Shown here one piece after another: positions 8,681 to 15,638 of a DNA stretch of 32,670 nucleotides. Under the pieces are notes generated by a model, which worked only from the letters and a program-made list of their open reading frames with translations, searched no databases and was not told the DNA's origin. Made by a program: the position numbers and the translations under genes. Source of the stretch: Candidatus Gastranaerophilales bacterium (GTDB lineage Bacteria; Bacillota; Clostridia; Lachnospirales; Lachnospiraceae); assembly GCA_023663225.1 (NCBI GenBank), contig JAMPHU010000034.1, positions 1 to 32,670 of the forward strand, read 5' to 3'. Within the stretch, counting starts at the first letter, position 1; each line of letters starts with the position of its first letter.

Positions 8681-10264
8681 CTGCTGATTAAACTTTATAT
8701 GCTGATAAATGCTGACTTTTGAGCTGTTTTCTGGTATAATAATTGCAGGGAAAATCAAGTAATCCATTCGATTTTCTTGCAGATTTTATACCGAAACAAC
8801 CCATAAGGAGCCAAAATGTACAAGCCGGCAGATAAAACACAGACATCCTTCCTCGATTTTAACCAGCCCATGGGGCTGTATATGAATCCCGACAACCGTT
8901 GGATCCAGATGGCGGATAAGATCCCCTGGGATCTGTTTGAAGTAAAATATGCCGGTCTGTTTCCAAGTGATACGGGCAATGTTGCATAGCCACTGCGTAT
9001 GGCTCTTGGTTCCCTGATCATCCGGAGCCGGTTCCGGTTCCCTGACAGAGAGCTTGTGGAGCAGATAACAGAGAATCCGTATCTCCAGTATTTTATCGGA
9101 CTGCCGGGATACCAGGATCCCCCGCCATTTGATGCAAGCACACTGGTGCTGTTCCGCAAACGGATCACAGCGGATATGCTGAACGAGGCAAATGAATATC
9201 TCCTGGCTCATAAGGATGACGACCAGCCGGGGTCACCATCTTCCGGAAACGGTGCAGAAGGAAGCGGCATACCCAAGGAAGAGGGAACCAACAAAGGAAC
9301 CCTTGCTATTGATGCCACCTGTGCCCTCGCAAATATCCGGTATCCGCAGGATATCTCCCTTCTGAACGAGACAAGGGAAAAACTGGAACAGATGATATAT
9401 CGTATGTGTAAATCATATGGACTGCAGCTGCCCCGGCGCTACCGCAGGAAAGCAAGGAAAGAATATCTGGCCTTTGCCAAGTGCAGGAAACATAACAAAA
9501 AACAGGTACGGACAGCGGTCAGGAAGCAGCTCTCTTATGTGCGCAGGGACATCGGTTATCTGGAAGGCTATTTCAGCCGTGGCTATGTACCGGATATCAG
9601 GGATATTCCGCATATCCTGACAATCTTGAAGCTATATGACCAGCAGGAATATATGTACAGGAGCAAGGTACATTCCGTGCCGGACAGGATCGTGAGCATC
9701 AGCCAGCCGTGGATACGCCCCATAGTGCGGGGTAAGGCAAAAGCCCCCGTAGAATTCGGTGCAAAGCTGGATGTGAGTATTGACGGGGAAGGATACGGGC
9801 GGCTGGAAAAAGTATCCTTCGATGCCTACAATGAAAGCGGCTACCTGATCGGGGCGGTGGAACGATACAGGTCACGCACGGGGCGTTATCCGGAGCGCGT
9901 GCTGGCAGATCAGATCTACCGAACCAGAGACAACCGGGCTTACTGTAAAAAGCATGGGATACGGCTGTCTGGTTCAAAGCTGGGCAGACCGTCACCGGAT
10001 GCCAAAACAGACAAGAAATTGGAACACAAAGATAATATGGACAGGATCGAAGTGGAGCGATTTTTCAGCCGCAGCAAACGCTGCTATGGCCTGAGGTGTA
10101 TCGTGACCAAGCTGGAAGAAACACAGATGACATCCATTGCGTTATCGGTATTCGTATCGAATCTGTTTCGGATTCAGAAACGGATACTTTTGCGTCTATT
10201 TTGGCAATTTTTTCGATATGGGTATATATCAAAGGCTGTAGCCTAAACGCGGTTTAATCAGCAG
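8681..10264 (+). mobile_element. IS1182-like insertion sequence
   Basis: The element is about 1.58 kb. Its ends carry a 13-bp perfect inverted repeat, CTGCTGATTAAAC at 8681-8693 and the reverse complement at 10252-10264. One transposase gene fills most of it. A TATAAT at 8735-8740 may be its promoter. A short outward match (TAGTGT, left, and ACACTA, right) flanks the repeats, but on the left it is separated by six extra bases, so the exact outer boundary and the target duplication are unclear. It interrupts a coding remnant on the left and lies in decayed sequence on the right. Confidence 0.8.
8816..10246 (+). pseudogene. IS1182-family DDE transposase with an in-frame amber codon
   Basis: The gene starts at ATG 8816 with AAGGAG upstream and reads MYKPADKTQTSFLDF through SDTGNVA, then TAG at 8987-8989, then PLRMALGSLIIRSRF in the same frame to 10246. 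Relatives have a Lys or similar codon at this place (GNVAKPLRMALG), so a single AAG to TAG change is likely. The DDE core is otherwise intact: LAIDATCA (first Asp), VLADQIYRTRDNRAYCKKHG (second Asp) and RIEVERFFSRSKR (Glu). Total length would be 476 codons, normal for the family. Restart at ATG 8999 would yield 415 aa without the first 61 residues. The transposase would otherwise catalyse cut-and-paste movement of the element; here it is probably inactive unless suppressed. Confidence 0.85.
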
Positions 10265-10271
10265 ACACTAA

Positions 10272-10427
10272 ATAAAAATATTATATCAATTTATTCGAAT
10301 TCCTTCGCATATCCTGTCCGAAACCGAATGGCTGGAATTCAAAGTAAATAACGACACCCTGAAATTTGGCGATATGCTATTTGGGGTGAATGAGATCAAG
10401 GTGTTCAATGCCACGCTGAGAGAGTGA
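10272..10427 (+). pseudogene. Decayed AlbA_2-type N-terminus joined to unidentified sequence
   Basis: A frame without a start codon reads SHILSETEWLEFKVNND, which matches the usual opening of AlbA_2 proteins (the xxEWLEFK motif). It then switches abruptly to FGDMLFGVNEIKVFNATLRE and stops at TGA 10425. After the stop the same frame continues FEEHT, suggesting that a Trp codon TGG became TGA. The piece seems to be an internally deleted, dead gene just right of the IS. The second half is not recognised. Confidence 0.45.
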
Positions 10428-10561
10428 TTTGAGGAGCATACCTAAAATATGGAGATCGGTTCAAGGATTATCAAAGTGTAAACGATGTCTGCTGGACTTA
10501 TTAAGTAGGCGTGTTATTATACCGTTAAAATTTATTTGATGGGTATTCGACTGTTGCGGAA
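10428..10561. other. Non-coding or fully decayed stretch
   Basis: Stops occur in all frames within short distances. The stretch lies between the AlbA_2 remnant and the ORF fragment near 10562. I see no RNA gene, promoter pair or terminator that I would defend. Confidence 0.4.
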
Positions 10562-10744
10562 TTGCTATACTATGGTTATTTTGGATCCGGTAACAACGTA
10601 AATATGGATTGGCTTGATAGAAACGGTTACTGGGCATCGCAGGGGCAATATCCGACACAAGTCCGATTAAGTAAAACACAGTTTAAAGAGATATTAGCGG
10701 AGGGAAATGTCAATGTGTCAAATGTTATTATCGATCAACCCTGA
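10562..10744 (+). pseudogene. ORF fragment of unknown function, overlapping the ASCH gene
   Basis: Sixty codons beginning at an ATG with no clear ribosome site; the frame is open a little further upstream (LFDGYSTVAELLYYGYF). The protein is rich in Gly, Asn and Tyr, with WLDRNGYWASQGQYP, and ends in NVSNVIIDQP, overlapping the start of the ASCH gene by 32 bases. It may be the tail of a lost gene whose 3' end contains the downstream ribosome site. No family is recognised. It could be a genuine small protein, but the missing ribosome site argues against this. Confidence 0.35.
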
Positions 10745-11111
10745 ATATGTGGAAAGTATTTTGCAAGGAACCAAACGTTATGAATATCGCAAATTCCGCT
10801 GCCGGGAAGATGTGGATAAGATTATTATTTATGCTACCGCACCGCAAAAAAAGGTTGTTGCAGAAGCAGAGATAGAAAGTATAGTCGAAGATGAAGTATT
10901 AAATGTGTGGCGCAAAACAAAGCAGTATTCCGGAATCACATATTCCTTTTTTAGGAAGTATTACAAGGGAAAGAAAAAAGCGGTTGCATACCAGTTAAAA
11001 AATGTTGTGATATATGAGGAACCGCGTACATTAAAAAGTATTGGCGTGAAGTGTGCGCCGCAGTCTTATTGCTATATTACTACATTAAAAGAAGAGGAAT
11101 TGGTGGTGTAG
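10713..11111 (+). CDS. ASCH/PUA-like domain protein
   Basis: A 132-aa protein resembling the ASCH/PUA-like superfamily, small beta-barrel domains that bind RNA or modified nucleotides. The opening MLLSINPEYVESILQGTKRYEYRKFRC matches the typical pattern of one beta strand, a short helix and the GTKxxEYRK motif that lines the binding cleft. YATAPQKKVVAEAEI is the next strand pair, and a helix-rich insert (VWRKTKQYSGITYSFFRKYY) follows. I chose ATG 10713 because GGAGGG lies 8 bases upstream; ATG 10707 would be too close to it. It appears intact although it lies among pseudogenes, so it may be under selection or recently acquired. A small acidic ORF follows 5 bases later. The precise ligand is unknown. 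Confidence 0.75.
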   Translation: MCQMLLSINPEYVESILQGTKRYEYRKFRCREDVDKIIIYATAPQKKVVAEAEIESIVEDEVLNVWRKTKQYSGITYSFFRKYYKGKKKAVAYQLKNVVIYEEPRTLKSIGVKCAPQSYCYITTLKEEELVV

Positions 11112-11116
11112 AAAAC

Positions 11117-11344
11117 ATGACAGTACGCGGAGTCGGTTCGATGATGGAAGCGTTGATGTCAGATGGTGATATACGGTTTCAGGCGGTTTATCTGGGGTAT
11201 AAAGATGAACGGGAGTATTTTACGAAACAGGATAATGATGAGATGGATAGGCTTAAATTATGGGATTTGAAAGAAGATGTTGGGTATTTTGACGAGAGCG
11301 ACTTAGAGATCGCCAAATTGATTACAAATAGGTCGGAGGAATAA
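11117..11344 (+). CDS. Small acidic protein of unknown function, partner of the ASCH gene
   Basis: A 75-residue protein starting MTVRGVGSMMEALMSDGD, rich in Asp and Glu, without signal peptide, membrane segment or Cys motif. It lies 5 bases after the ASCH stop in the same direction, so the two are probably co-transcribed. The start at 11117 is chosen because the in-frame ATG at 11051 lies deep in the ASCH gene. The upstream GGTGGT is only a weak ribosome site, consistent with translational coupling. I do not recognise a family. Confidence 0.5.
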   Translation: MTVRGVGSMMEALMSDGDIRFQAVYLGYKDEREYFTKQDNDEMDRLKLWDLKEDVGYFDESDLEIAKLITNRSEE

Positions 11345-11348
11345 ATAG

Positions 11349-11879
11349 GATTTACACAGACTCTCAGATGTTACAAAAACTGAATCAGTTCATGATATCA
11401 TATCCTTCGAGGACGAGATTATTGAATTTAAAACGGCAGAATCAAGTTTCTCGTTCAATGAATTGGGGGAAGATTTCTCTGCCCTGAGCAACGAATTGGA
11501 TAAAATTCAGAAGCGGGAACCTATATCCAAGGTGGACTTCTTGGAATTGAAGAAGCAGGGATTGTCAGAAGGGCGATATCCCAATATCTATATCTCATAT
11601 AAAGTGGCTGATATGGTGGATCAGAAGAAAGAATATGTGAAAGCCGCCGGATTAACGGATGAGATATGTATGCAGTTGATCAAGGGTTATTTGGAAAAAT
11701 TTGGGGAGTCTAAGGCATCGGAAATAACACAGGCCGTTGAAGATGCGCTTCCGGGTCAGCTTAATAAAATGCAAAAAAGCCGCAAAGTTTCTAATATTTT
11801 GCAGAAAATGAAGAAAAACGGAATAGCAGATACGAAAGGAAAAGGAGCAGGGGCACTATGGTTTATTCTTCATAATTGA
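11349..11879 (+). pseudogene. Internally deleted AlbA_2 protein gene (N-terminal motif joined in frame to C-terminal domain)
   Basis: A frame open from 11349 has no ATG start. It contains EIIEFKTAESSFSFNELG then DFSALSNE, the first strand and helix of an AlbA_2 domain. It then jumps directly to a different part: VDFLELKKQGLSEGRYPN, then ISYKVADMVDQKKEYVK and a winged-helix-like C-terminus (SRKVSNILQKMKKNGI ... GALWFILHN). In full-length relatives several hundred residues separate these parts, so a large in-frame deletion is inferred. A TTG at 11463 could start a 138-residue truncated product holding only the C-terminal domain, but no good ribosome site precedes it. Confidence 0.55.
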
Positions 11880-11884
11880 CTTAG

Positions 11885-11939
11885 GAATTGACTAAATAAT
11901 TGACTATGTAATAGCTGCTTAGTCAATTTTAGTCAATTC
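11885..11939. repeat. Long imperfect hairpin built from TTGACTA motifs
   Basis: The left arm (11885-11906) and right arm (11920-11939) are reverse complements apart from a two-base bulge and enclose a 13-base loop. Each arm contains two copies of the TTGACTA/TAGTCAA motif, and another TTGACTA lies at about 11988. It sits 6 bases after the AlbA_2 remnant. It is not followed by a clean T-run, so it may be an operator-like or mobile-element palindrome rather than a simple terminator. Confidence 0.7.
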
Positions 11940-12190
11940 AGGTTCTTTGATATTACGGGGAAATGGGTGCGAATATAGGATTTTTATTGACTAAATTCAA
12001 ATGAATTTTTGCACTCTTTTTGAAAACTGATAATTTGGAACTTACAAGTGCCAAAAGAATCAACGTTTCTAATGGAAGAATAAAACATCTGCGGATATGT
12101 CAGAAGAACTGAAGAAAGCACTGCCAGATATAGAAGAACTGAAAAAAATGTTGGAAAATGATGAGAGATAGAATCATCATAGAAAGATAA
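11940..12190. other. Gene-poor stretch with a short coding-like scrap
   Basis: No intact gene is seen. ATG 12097 opens a 24-codon frame (MSEELKKALPDIEELKKMLE, then four residues, stop at 12171) preceded by KTSAD in the same frame and, further up, a stop. It looks like the charged C-terminal tail of a lost protein rather than a functional small gene. Confidence 0.35.
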
Positions 12191-12636
12191 ATGCCTATGA
12201 ACATAGAAGCATATAATCTCGATTCTCTCCGGCAGTTGGTGCGGGATTTGCAGAAAGAGAATCGAAAGCTGAAACAACAGCTCGATAAAGCCAATATAGC
12301 CTACGATTCTGAAAGCATATTTGACGGGAGGATAGAAAGTGCAGTCGAATATGACCCGGATCAGGGAGAGCGGATTATCGGCAAATATATTACGGAAGGA
12401 CTGGCAAAAAAATTCTTTGCAATGTTTTGGGGCAGGATAGATGTATATGCGAAGCGGGGAAAAACGGCGGATATTTCCCACAGTGTAATCACCGCTGGAA
12501 TGACAGGATCTGTCCGAAGCAGCGTGGGGAGAAGACAGCCTGCGAAAACTGTGGGCATACAGAGTGGACAGCTTTGACACCCAAGAAGATAATGGAGCAT
12601 CTTCTCGGCTGTAAAGAGGACGGCTCAGATGTGTGG
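12191..12636 (+). pseudogene. Frameshifted N-terminal remnant of a TOTE-type primase-helicase
   Basis: The first part reads LRQLVRDLQKENRKLKQQL (coiled coil), then YDPDQGERIIGKYITEGLA and FFAMFWGRIDVYAKRG. Around 12455-12462 the frame shifts by a missing base and continues in another frame as KNGGYFPQCNHRW, then CPKQRGEKTACENCGH and KKIMEHLLGCKEDGSDV. Together these make the N-terminal region, including the Cys-rich zinc segment, of the large primase-helicase proteins of TOTE conflict systems and conjugative elements. The sequence breaks off at about 12636, where the relatives continue into the primase domain. The upstream UvrA-like gene boundary follows 30 bases later. The family call is from remembered motifs; relatives normally exceed 800 residues. 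Confidence 0.65.
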
Positions 12637-12666
12637 TATAGATTGAGAAGGATAAGAGAGGGAAAG

Positions 12667-15204
12667 ATGGAACGATTTGAGAATTACAGGGAGGTTCCCA
12701 GCGCAATCAAAATACGTGGCGCTCGTGTTCATAATCTTAAAAACATTAATCTGGATATTCCGTTGGGAAAGCTGGTAGGGATTGCAGGTGTCTCTGGTTC
12801 CGGAAAATCATCCCTGTCAATGGGTGTTCTGTATGCCGAAGGCTCCAGACGTTATCTGGAGGCATTGTCCGCTTATACAAGAAGGCGCATGACGCAGGCT
12901 GCGGAGGCGAAACTGGACAGTATAGAAAATGTTCCGGCGGCTCTGGCTCTCCATCAGCGGCCCGCTGTGCCGGGTGTTCGGAGTACCTTCGGTACATCTA
13001 CCGAGTTATTGAACCCGTTACGGCTGATGTTTTCCAGATTGGGAAGCCATTGCTGTTCCAATGGACACTATCTGCCTCCGACTACAAATGTGGCTGCAGA
13101 CAAACCATTGGTTTGTCCGGTTTGCGGGGAAACCTTCAGCGGCCCCAGCGCTGAAAGCTTTTCTTTCAACAGTCAGGGAGCCTGTAGAACATGTGGCGGT
13201 ACGGGAATTGTGCGGACAGTGGACGAGGCCTCGCTTGTTCCGGACGAGAGCCTGTCCATAGACGATGGGGCGGTGGCTCCCTGGAATTCTCTGATGTGGT
13301 CGCTGATGACGGATGTCTGCAGAGCCATGGGTGTTCGCACGGACATTCCCTTTTCGGAACTGACGGAAAAGGAACGGGATATTGTTTTTCACGGTCCGGC
13401 AGAGAAAAAGCATATTTTTTACAAATCGAAAAACGGCAGTGAGGCGGGAGAGTTGGATTTTACTTATTTTAACGCTGTTTATACTGTGGAAAATGCCCTG
13501 TCAAAAGTAAAGGATGACAAGGGCATGAAGCGCGTGGAGAAATTTTTGCGGCAGGATGTATGCCCGGATTGCGGCGGCACGCGGTTGAATGAGCAGGCTC
13601 GTTCAACCCTTCTTCTGGGACAAAATCTTGCGGAAGTGACGGCCATGACACTGGAAGCCCTGCTCTTCTGGGTATCTTCCGTTCCGGCAAAGATGCCGGA
13701 AGAGCTGCGGGATCTGGCGGAAAGTATCTGCAGTCAGTTCCGCCATACGGCAAAACGGCTGATGGAACTTGGCTTGGGTTATCTGACATTGGACCGCGCA
13801 GGGGCTACGCTTTCTACAGGGGAAAGACAGCGGGTACAGCTTGCAAGGGCAGTAAGAAATCGAACCACGGGTGTGCTGTATGTCCTTGATGAGCCGTCTA
13901 TCGGGCTGCATCCGGCGAATGTGGAAGGATTATTGGGTGTGGTAAATGATCTGGTAGATCGTGGTAATTCTGTTGTGTTGGTAGATCATGATGTGCGGGT
14001 GTTGAAGGCAGCCGACTGGCTGGTGGAAATGGGGCCTGGAGCCGGAATATATGGCGGTCAGGTCTTGTCTGCCGGGACGGTGAATGAGGTGGCGCAGAAA
14101 CAAGACTCCTTAATTGCCGGATTTCTGGCGGACCGGGAACAGACCGTGGTCAGGGACAGGATAAGCCCTGAAACCATGTTTATGCATGGACACATCCGGC
14201 TTTCCACGGAACCGCTGCATACGGTTCACGCTCTGGAACTTGATATTCCCAAGGGGCGGCTGGTTGCCGTCACCGGCGTTTCCGGTTCGGGCAAAACAAC
14301 GCTTATCTTGGAGAGTTTGCTCCCTGCTTTAAAAGCGAAGGCAGCGGAGGAAAAGATGCCTGTCCATATCAAAACGCTGGATGCGCAGGGCATTGAGAGA
14401 GCCAGCTTGATTGACGCGTCTCCCATTGGGATTAACGTCCGTTCCACAGTAGCCACATACAGCGGTGTTCTGGATGAACTGCGGCGGCTTTACGCAGCTA
14501 CGCCGTCGGCAAGGGAGCTTGGCTGCAAAATGGGGGATTTTTCTTACAATACCGGTTCTCTGCGTTGTCCCGGATGCGATGGTACGGGGCAGATTACGAT
14601 GGACGTGCAGTTCCTTCCTGACGTGGAGATTGAATGTCCGGAATGTGGCGGCTCCCGTTACCGAAAGGAGGCAGAGAAGATACGGTATTACTCCCGTAAG
14701 GCGGCACAGGACAGTCAGGGAATTTCATTGCCGGATTTGATGAGGCTGACGATAGATCAGGCTTTGGAGCAGCTTGCGGATGTGAAGAAAGTAAAGGGAA
14801 TGCTGCAGATTTTGGCAGACTTGGGGCTGGGGTATCTGACGCTTGGGGAGGCAACACCGGCGCTCTCCGGCGGCGAAGCTCAGAGGCTTAAGCTGGCGGC
14901 TGAAATGGGGAAAGCACAGGATGATGCTGTGTTTATTTTTGATGAACCTACGATTGGACTGCATCCGCTGGATGTACGGCGGCTGATTCAGGTATTCCAG
15001 CGGCTGATTGATAAGGGCGCTACCGTAATCGTGATTGAGCATGATCTGGACATGATTGCGAATGCGGATTATGTGGTTGATATGGGACCGGGCGGTGGAG
15101 AAGCGGGAGGGCAGATTATTGCCGTTGGCACTCCGGAGGAGATAGCGGGAAATGAAATGAGCATTACAGGAAAATATTTAAAACCAAATACAGAAAAATC
15201 GTAA
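12667..15204 (+). CDS. UvrA-like ATP-binding cassette protein (UvrA paralogue)
   Basis: An 845-aa tandem ABC ATPase of the excinuclease UvrA family. Walker A motifs are GVSGSGKSS (residue 41) and GVSGSGKTT (537); signatures are LSTGERQRVQLARA and LSGGEAQRLKLAAE; Walker B regions are YVLDEPSIGLHP and FIFDEPTIGLHP. Zinc modules CPVCG/CRTCGG, CPDCGG and CPGCDG/CPECGG are present. It is about 100 residues shorter than canonical UvrA (about 940), consistent with paralogues that lack the UvrB-binding domain and are linked to DNA-lesion or antibiotic tolerance; that is inference. I chose ATG 12667 (MERFENYREV, with AGAGAGGG upstream), since the longer frame to 12427 translates the dead helicase remnant. 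The first signature has LSTGE in place of LSGGE. No uvrB or uvrC is adjacent. GC content rises clearly here, marking the edge of the AT-rich island. Confidence 0.85.
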   Translation: MERFENYREVPSAIKIRGARVHNLKNINLDIPLGKLVGIAGVSGSGKSSLSMGVLYAEGSRRYLEALSAYTRRRMTQAAEAKLDSIENVPAALALHQRPAVPGVRSTFGTSTELLNPLRLMFSRLGSHCCSNGHYLPPTTNVAADKPLVCPVCGETFSGPSAESFSFNSQGACRTCGGTGIVRTVDEASLVPDESLSIDDGAVAPWNSLMWSLMTDVCRAMGVRTDIPFSELTEKERDIVFHGPAEKKHIFYKSKNGSEAGELDFTYFNAVYTVENALSKVKDDKGMKRVEKFLRQDVCPDCGGTRLNEQARSTLLLGQNLAEVTAMTLEALLFWVSSVPAKMPEELRDLAESICSQFRHTAKRLMELGLGYLTLDRAGATLSTGERQRVQLARAVRNRTTGVLYVLDEPSIGLHPANVEGLLGVVNDLVDRGNSVVLVDHDVRVLKAADWLVEMGPGAGIYGGQVLSAGTVNEVAQKQDSLIAGFLADREQTVVRDRISPETMFMHGHIRLSTEPLHTVHALELDIPKGRLVAVTGVSGSGKTTLILESLLPALKAKAAEEKMPVHIKTLDAQGIERASLIDASPIGINVRSTVATYSGVLDELRRLYAATPSARELGCKMGDFSYNTGSLRCPGCDGTGQITMDVQFLPDVEIECPECGGSRYRKEAEKIRYYSRKAAQDSQGISLPDLMRLTIDQALEQLADVKKVKGMLQILADLGLGYLTLGEATPALSGGEAQRLKLAAEMGKAQDDAVFIFDEPTIGLHPLDVRRLIQVFQRLIDKGATVIVIEHDLDMIANADYVVDMGPGGGEAGGQIIAVGTPEEIAGNEMSITGKYLKPNTEKS

Positions 15205-15212
15205 AATTCTTA

Positions 15213-15241
15213 TTGCAAAGGGAATTTCGCTGTGTTATAAT
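15213..15241 (+). promoter_or_regulatory. Promoter for the tRNA-Glu/tRNA-Cys unit
   Basis: A -35 box TTGCAA (15213-15218) and a perfect -10 box TATAAT (15236-15241) are separated by 17 bases, close to the ideal sigma-A arrangement. It lies 86 bases before tRNA-Glu, just after the UvrA-like gene. Confidence 0.8.
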
Positions 15242-15326
15242 CAATTTCGTTGAGACCGTTAAGCAGAAAGCGGTATTGAAAGAGACATTATCCCACGAAC
15301 AAGGGAGACTTCACAACCTCTACTAC

Positions 15327-15398
15327 GGCTCCATGGTCAAGCGGTTAAGACATCGCCCTTTCACGGCGGTAACACGGGTTCGATTCCCGTTGGAGTCA
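15327..15398 (+). tRNA. tRNA-Glu (anticodon TTC)
   Basis: A full cloverleaf can be drawn: acceptor stem GGCTCCA/TGGAGTC, D arm with GTCAAGCGGTTAAGAC, anticodon stem CGCCC with loop containing TTC and closing GGCGG, and T arm CGGGTTCGATTCCCG. The discriminator base is A, and CCA is not encoded. It precedes tRNA-Cys by 60 bases, likely one transcript. Confidence 0.95.
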
Positions 15399-15410
15399 TT
15401 TAGTTGTATG

Positions 15411-15450
15411 GAATGCATAGAAGAATGCATAAATAGAAGAATGCATAAAA
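15411..15450 (+). repeat. Three GAATGCAT copies between the tRNAs
   Basis: GAATGCAT occurs at 15411-15418, 15423-15430 and 15439-15446, separated by short AT-rich stretches, in the spacer between tRNA-Glu and tRNA-Cys. It may arise from slippage; no function is suggested. Confidence 0.6.
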
Positions 15451-15458
15451 TAGAATAC

Positions 15459-15530
15459 GGCGTAGTAGCCAAGTGGTAAGGCAAGGGTCTGCAACACCCT
15501 GATTCACCGGTTCAAATCCGGTCTGCGCCT
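15459..15530 (+). tRNA. tRNA-Cys (anticodon GCA)
   Basis: The acceptor stem is GGCGTAG/CTGCGCC. The D arm contains AGCCAAGTGGTAAGGC, the anticodon loop contains CTGCAAC with stem GGGT/ACCC, and the T arm is CCGGTTCAAATCCGG. The discriminator base is T and CCA is not encoded. Confidence 0.95.
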
Positions 15531-15535
15531 CTCTC

Positions 15536-15557
15536 AGAACCCCGAGTTCGGGGTTCT
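15536..15557 (+). terminator. Rho-independent terminator after tRNA-Cys
   Basis: Arms AGAACCCC and GGGGTTCT, with inner CG pairing, form a perfect stem of about 9 bp around a tiny loop, followed by TTG and a T-rich stretch. It lies 6 bases after the tRNA. Confidence 0.8.
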
Positions 15558-15638
15558 TTGTGTTATGTTGGATAAAATCGGATGTCACGGCATCACCATA
15601 AAGCAGTGATAGGCCGGCATACGGAGGACTTGCGTTAG

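Noticed and set aside
12427-12666. N-terminal extension of the UvrA-like protein
   Set aside because: It translates the second frame of the dead primase-helicase; UvrA homology begins just after ATG 12667.
15327-15398. tRNA as attachment site
   Set aside because: No duplicated tRNA 3' end found within the window, and no integrase gene.
15213-15479. Reading frame across the tRNA-Glu gene
   Set aside because: It is an accidental frame over a promoter and a tRNA.
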